This document shows, piece by piece, positions 60,784-64,000 of a DNA stretch of 64,000 nt (the stretch's first letter is position 1; every line of letters starts with the position of its first letter). Source of the stretch: Mycolicibacterium frederiksbergense (lineage in GTDB: Bacteria; Actinomycetota; Actinomycetes; Mycobacteriales; Mycobacteriaceae); NCBI RefSeq assembly GCF_012223425.1, contig NZ_CP038797.1, positions 277,438 to 341,437 of the forward strand. The letters are read 5' to 3'. Under the pieces are notes generated by a model, which was given only the letters and a program-made list of their open reading frames with translations, was not told where the DNA came from and did no database searches. The translations under genes and the position numbers were made by a program.

Positions 60784-61362
60784 GTGTGTAAGGCAGCCCA
60801 TGAGGCCGGAGGGCCACAACGGTGCAGTGGTGATGCGCGCGCGAGTTTTCAGCGGTCGACTGCGGATGTGTCGGCGCTGCAGCGGGTGGAAGAGGCGTTG
60901 CGCATCGAAGCAGATGAATCCTTGTTCGAACCTCTGACATCGACGCCGGGTCACACCCTGCAGGTTCTGAAGACGAAGTGGTACGGAGTGCGCACGTTCG
61001 GCGCGCACTGCACAGGCTGCGACGGGTTCGTCACTCCGCAGGGCGGATTCACCAGTCCAGCCGACGCCCGCGAGTGGGCGCAGGCTTACGCAGAGTCGGG
61101 ATGTCAGCCCAATCCTGCGGCCCTGGTCGCGATCGGACCGAAGGAGGCGTACTCCTCGATGTCGCTGGCCGAGGCGGACCAGATGAATAGGGAGCGCGCG
61201 GCGGGTGTGCACAAGCCGCGGGTGATTCCCACGCGGTATCGCGGGCTGCAGACATGGATGGTGTTCTGCCCCGGCTGCGATGCATCCTTGGGGCCAGAGG
61301 GGGGCTACGGACAGGCTGGGGCTGCCTTGCAGCATGCCAATGCGGGTTGCTCCTCGAGTTGA
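60784..61362 (+). CDS. Hypothetical protein with two CxGCD zinc-ribbon-like repeats
   Basis: 192 residues from a GTG at 60784 with GGAAGGGAG upstream. The N-terminal CKAAHEAGGPQRCSG motif is typical of a group of mycobacterial phage and plasmid proteins. Two similar modules follow: YGVRTFGAHCTGCDGFVTPQ..FTSPADAREWAQ..AESGC and YRGLQTWMVFCPGCDASLGP..GYGQAGAALQHANAGC. Each has CxGCD and a Cys about 30 residues later. Function unknown. Its stop overlaps a small ORF as TGATG. Confidence 0.6.
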   Translation: MCKAAHEAGGPQRCSGDARASFQRSTADVSALQRVEEALRIEADESLFEPLTSTPGHTLQVLKTKWYGVRTFGAHCTGCDGFVTPQGGFTSPADAREWAQAYAESGCQPNPAALVAIGPKEAYSSMSLAEADQMNRERAAGVHKPRVIPTRYRGLQTWMVFCPGCDASLGPEGGYGQAGAALQHANAGCSSS

Positions 61363-61547
61363 TGCCGGGCACGGTGCTTGGCCAATGCTGGACGTTGCAC
61401 CACTCCCCCGTCGCTAGCGCCGTCTTTGGGGGTCGTCGGTGTTCCGATTTTGAGGCGGGCCAACGAGTGCCGCGGCGCGCCTGGCATTTCATCACTGTGA
61501 CGAACGGCGATCCGCAACGCCCGGTGGCGGTGTTCTCCGGCAAGTGA
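61362..61547 (+). CDS. Possible small coupled ORF
   Basis: 61 residues (MPGTVLGQCWTLHHSPVASA...) beginning in a TGATG overlap with the preceding gene. Only the coupling supports it; no family is recognised. Confidence 0.3.
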   Translation: MPGTVLGQCWTLHHSPVASAVFGGRRCSDFEAGQRVPRRAWHFITVTNGDPQRPVAVFSGK

Positions 61548-61572
61548 GTTGGTCGCCCGGCTTGACGCCCCG

Positions 61573-61602
61573 GTGCCCAGTTTTCCGCGGAAAACTGGGC
61601 AC
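61573..61602. repeat. Candidate parS site 1 (30-bp perfect palindrome)
   Basis: Each half is 15 bp (GTGCCCAGTTTTCCG and its complement). The inner 18 bp, AGTTTTCCG plus its complement, recur at 61650 and 63406. Lies 190 bp upstream of parA. Confidence 0.75.
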
Positions 61603-61649
61603 GGTGGGTCCTGTCACTGACGGCGGTTTGCGAGCGCGGTGGATCTTCT

Positions 61650-61667
61650 AGTTTTCCGCGGAAAACT
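61650..61667. repeat. Candidate parS site 2 (18-bp perfect palindrome)
   Basis: AGTTTTCCG followed by CGGAAAACT, the same core as sites 1 and 3, 124 bp upstream of parA. Confidence 0.75.
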
Positions 61668-61790
61668 GAGAGCCGTGCGCGGTAAACCGCGTGTCAATGA
61701 CGCGGGGTGGACAGCTGCCGATCTAGGCTTTGACCGCGCTCTTCTGAGTAGGCCGCGCTGCGGCAACAATTAGATCGAGGTCACTCCCCC

Positions 61791-62507
61791 ATGACTCGTG
61801 TATTTACTGTCTTGAACCAAAAAGGTGGCGTCGGCAAGAGCACAGCAACTGTGAATCTTGCTGCCGTCCGCGCCGAGCGACTCTCGGCGGAACTACCCCC
61901 CGACGCTCAGTCACCTGTGGCGGCGGTGTCGATCGACCCCCAGGGCTCCGCTAAATGGTGGGCTGACAGAGTCGACGATCTCCCCTTCCACCTTGTGCAG
62001 GCTCATGACGACCCGCTTGAGTGGCTCAGCCAGCTCAACGACCTCCCTGGAATTCAGGAGGTCTTCGTCGACACCGCGGGCTGGTTCGACCTCGACCCAG
62101 AAACCTCTGGGGATGGGCTTGGTGACGCCTATTCCGCCGATGCGTTGCGGACAGTGCTCGAAGTGACAGACGAAGCGCTCATTCCGATGCTCACCGCCCC
62201 CATGTGCTTCGACCCGACCGCGCGCACCATTCGCAAGCTGCTTGATCCACGACAGATCCCCTATCGCGTTTTTATCAACGACTGGGATCCGCGGGACGGT
62301 GGATTCTGGCTGTCGCAGACCAAGGACTTCATCAGGGCGCAAGGATGGCCTATGGCTGAGACGGTGGTGCGGCACTACAAGATCCACACCAACGCATCGA
62401 ACGAGGGCGTTGTGGTTACGCAGTACGGCGGATCCCGGTCTGCCACCAATGCAGCGTCTGACTTCTACAGTCTGGCCGACGAGCTGTCGCGCGTGGAGGT
62501 GGCGTAA
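61791..62507 (+). CDS. parA: ParA-type partition ATPase
   Basis: 238 residues. Deviant Walker A FTVLNQKGGVGKSTATVNLA at the N-terminus with the signature Lys, then VSIDPQGSAKWWADR, VFVDTAGWFDL and LIPMLTAPMCFDPTA. No N-terminal HTH, so a small type Ib-like ParA. The ATG follows GAGG by about 10 bases. Directly abuts parB. The parS-like palindromes upstream probably also serve in autoregulation. Confidence 0.92.
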   Translation: MTRVFTVLNQKGGVGKSTATVNLAAVRAERLSAELPPDAQSPVAAVSIDPQGSAKWWADRVDDLPFHLVQAHDDPLEWLSQLNDLPGIQEVFVDTAGWFDLDPETSGDGLGDAYSADALRTVLEVTDEALIPMLTAPMCFDPTARTIRKLLDPRQIPYRVFINDWDPRDGGFWLSQTKDFIRAQGWPMAETVVRHYKIHTNASNEGVVVTQYGGSRSATNAASDFYSLADELSRVEVA

Positions 62508-63392
62508 ATGGCTAAAGGTGGTGTCAAAGGGTTCGGCGATCTCGTCGCAACGGTCGGAGATGATTCTCCCGTCGACGGACGGACCCAGACCGCTGCAGTG
62601 GCACCGCGGCCGAATCTGTCGCGGACGGTGGCGCTCATCGAACTCGTCGGCAACCCTTACAACCCGCGGGACTCGGTGGGCGATCTGGACGAGCTGGCGT
62701 CGATCGCCGAGTTCCAGTTGCAGCCCGTTGTAGCCGTGACTCGGCCGGCGTTCTGCAAGCTCTACCCCGATGCCGACATTTCAACTAAATGGGTCGTGAT
62801 TCTCGGCAACCGGCGCCTCGCGGCCGCGCATAAATTCGGCCGCTCAACTCTCGATATCGTCGTCAGAGATGAACTGGCGAAGGACCGGGCGACGTTGCTC
62901 GCTGCAGCCATTGCCGAGAACGTCGACCGATCGGGATTCGACGTGATCGAAGAGGCGAAGGCGGTTGACAGTCTGGTTCAGGAATTGGGCAGCGCCGACG
63001 CCGCGGCGGCGCAGCTGCGTAGAAGCAAGACGTGGGTGTCCCAACGGCGAGCACTCCTCAAGTTGGATCCGGCTCTCCAAGAGGCGACTCGGCGCGGCGA
63101 CCTCGCTATCCGCGAGGCACGCGCCCTCGCCCAGGTTCCTTTGGAGGAGCAGGTTGCTCGGTGGAATGCCGCGCGAGAGCGTGGCGACGCCGAGAAGCCA
63201 ACCCAACCGGGGGAGGGCGGTCCTCCAGATCCGCCGAGGCGTGATGGCGCTCCGGGGGTTCGCTTGGTGACGCGCGCCCTTCGTCGGTTCGATCACGAGC
63301 CGGATGCGCTGGCTGGCGCACTGCATGAGCACCTTGGCCCCGCCGGGGCGCAGGAGTTGGTCGCGCGACTACGGAAGCTCATCCAGCAGTAG
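62508..63392 (+). CDS. parB: ParB-type partition protein
   Basis: 294 residues, starting right after the parA stop. ParB/Srx domain: IELVGNPYNPRDSVGDLDELASI, LQPVVAVTRP, VILGNRRLAAAHKFG, LAAAIAENVDRSGFDVIEEA; the HTH is SADAAAAQLRRSKTWVSQRRALLKL. The usual GERR box appears as LGNRR. The C-terminal dimerisation part is at 255-294. It should bind the three palindromes around parAB. Confidence 0.92.
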   Translation: MAKGGVKGFGDLVATVGDDSPVDGRTQTAAVAPRPNLSRTVALIELVGNPYNPRDSVGDLDELASIAEFQLQPVVAVTRPAFCKLYPDADISTKWVVILGNRRLAAAHKFGRSTLDIVVRDELAKDRATLLAAAIAENVDRSGFDVIEEAKAVDSLVQELGSADAAAAQLRRSKTWVSQRRALLKLDPALQEATRRGDLAIREARALAQVPLEEQVARWNAARERGDAEKPTQPGEGGPPDPPRRDGAPGVRLVTRALRRFDHEPDALAGALHEHLGPAGAQELVARLRKLIQQ

Positions 63393-63403
63393 TTCGCGGG
63401 ATG

Positions 63404-63425
63404 TCAGTTTTCCGCGGAAAACTGA
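63404..63425. repeat. Candidate parS site 3 (22-bp perfect palindrome)
   Basis: TCAGTTTTCCG plus its complement, 11 bp after the parB stop. Shares the 18-bp core with sites 1 and 2. Confidence 0.75.
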
Positions 63426-63671
63426 GGTCCCAAGCCCCTGGGCAGGGTGGCGCCCGCTGCGGCGGGTGACTTGTCCGAGATCGCCATCGCCCTGCAAGAT
63501 TCCAGTGCTATCCAGCCTGTGGCTCACTGCGGTCATTTGGCCTTGCAACAGCTACCTGGCTGCGGCTCAGAATGACCCACAAAGCGGTGCTGCGCGGGCT
63601 GGGGGGCGCTTGTCGGGCGCCTGGCTCGGCTGCGGGTAGGCCTGGCCACCAACCCGATGCGGCTACGGCTA
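63426..63671. other. Intergenic region, nothing recognised
   Basis: Between the third palindrome and the convergent coiled-coil gene. No strong hairpin seen. Confidence 0.35.
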
Positions 63672-64000
63672 CTACGAACCGTCTTCGCCCTGGTGATCCA
63701 GCAGTGTTCTGGCATTGTCAGGAATGTTGTGTTGGGTGAGAGCGTCGCTATACGAGTCAACGACTGCATTGAGTTTCGTATTACTGGCGTGCAGGTTGGC
63801 CGCGGCGTTCTGAAAGTGAGCGGCCGCATCACGGAAAGCTGTTGTGCCGGAAAGAAGATCATCGACCGACCGTTGGTAGTCGGCGAGCGCCTCTCTCATC
63901 GTCGACTGAGAGGCCAGCAGCAGTCGAACCGTTTCCTCACTACTGGCCAGCCGGCCGCGAAGATCGTCGATATCTGCGCGTAGGCGATCATCAGTGGCAC
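63672..64000 (-). CDS. C-terminal part of a coiled-coil protein (runs off the window)
   Basis: The frame is open from the window edge to a stop at 63672. The visible part is highly charged and helical with heptad-like spacing (DDRLRADIDDLRGRLASSEE, TVRLLLASQSTMREALADYQ, FRDAAAHFQNAAANLHASNT). An internal ATG at 63899 exists, but the coiled coil continues upstream of it, so the true start is beyond the window. Function unknown. Confidence 0.55.
   Translation of the reverse strand, partial: ATDDRLRADIDDLRGRLASSEETVRLLLASQSTMREALADYQRSVDDLLSGTTAFRDAAAHFQNAAANLHASNTKLNAVVDSYSDALTQHNIPDNARTLLDHQGEDGS

Overview
The window reads as part of a large accessory plasmid, or a plasmid-derived island, from a high-GC mycobacterium (Mycobacterium/Mycolicibacterium). 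The mycobacterial signature comes from an LpqS-like protein next to a CysK2-type synthase and its MFS partner, an MPT63-like secreted protein, a BlaI/BlaR pair of the Rv1846c/Rv1845c type, and abundant GTG starts with ATGA/GTGA overlaps. The plasmid signature comes from a ParA/ParB pair flanked by three perfect palindromes (61573-63425), a Rep-like protein with a candidate antisense-RNA terminator just upstream (57262-58483), and a repeat-rich gene-free block (58484-59842). No tRNA, rRNA or CRISPR array was seen.

Layout, left to right. 1-4325: a TetR regulator divergent from a DUF2218/hydrolase operon; the hydrolase is split by an IS256-family element with a 9-bp target duplication. 4326-18753: a 14.4-kb copper island bounded by two apparently identical, inverted 1376-bp IS3-family copies. 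It carries a YcnI/cupredoxin/membrane-protein operon, an lpqS-cysK2-MFS operon like the copper-responsive Rv0847-Rv0849 cluster, an OmpR-type two-component system and a DUF305 lipoprotein, plus another IS3 element. 18754-21504: two related excisionase-like HTH proteins around an IS110 element. 21505-27478: a plasmid-type block with an 18-bp palindrome, an iteron-like array, a sigma-like factor coupled to a membrane protein with a discoidin-like ectodomain, and a 614-residue multi-HTH protein.

27976-35515 is a metal/mercury region: a thioredoxin-like protein divergent from an MPT63-like protein with a Cys/Met-rich tail, BlaI/BlaR, a YHS protein, then merR divergent from merA, merB, a MerT-like membrane protein, a redox lipoprotein and a CcdA-like protein. 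An IS21 element (35513-38240) separates this from a truncated cyclase and a methyltransferase. 39554-43928 is a sulfide/persulfide detoxification module (SQR, a rhodanese pseudogene, a CstR-like repressor, a TauE/SafE transporter and a CstB-like dioxygenase-rhodanese). 44126-47599 is a cadmium-type operon (ArsR/CmtR-like, P-type ATPase, LspA, CadD). 47660-51844 holds TlpA-like and CcdA-like thiol-redox proteins, a MerR gene with an in-frame stop, a hydrolase and a 1-Cys peroxiredoxin.

52293-55962 is a compact three-gene cassette: an intact tyrosine recombinase, a small Xre protein, and a 745-residue protein with many zinc ribbons and a degenerate recombinase-like C-terminus. 56452-64000 is the replication and partition end of the window.

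The genes fit together as a multi-stress metal and thiol plasmid: soft-metal sensing (MerR, ArsR, CstR, BlaI-type), efflux or detoxification (P-type ATPase, CadD, MerA/MerB), sulfane-sulfur handling, and periplasmic thiol redox. Two pairs of long palindromes appear to link distant promoters: 28486-28517 with 50538-50567, and 39475-39494 with 44110-44129. No alignments or database searches were possible, so family names rest on motif recognition.
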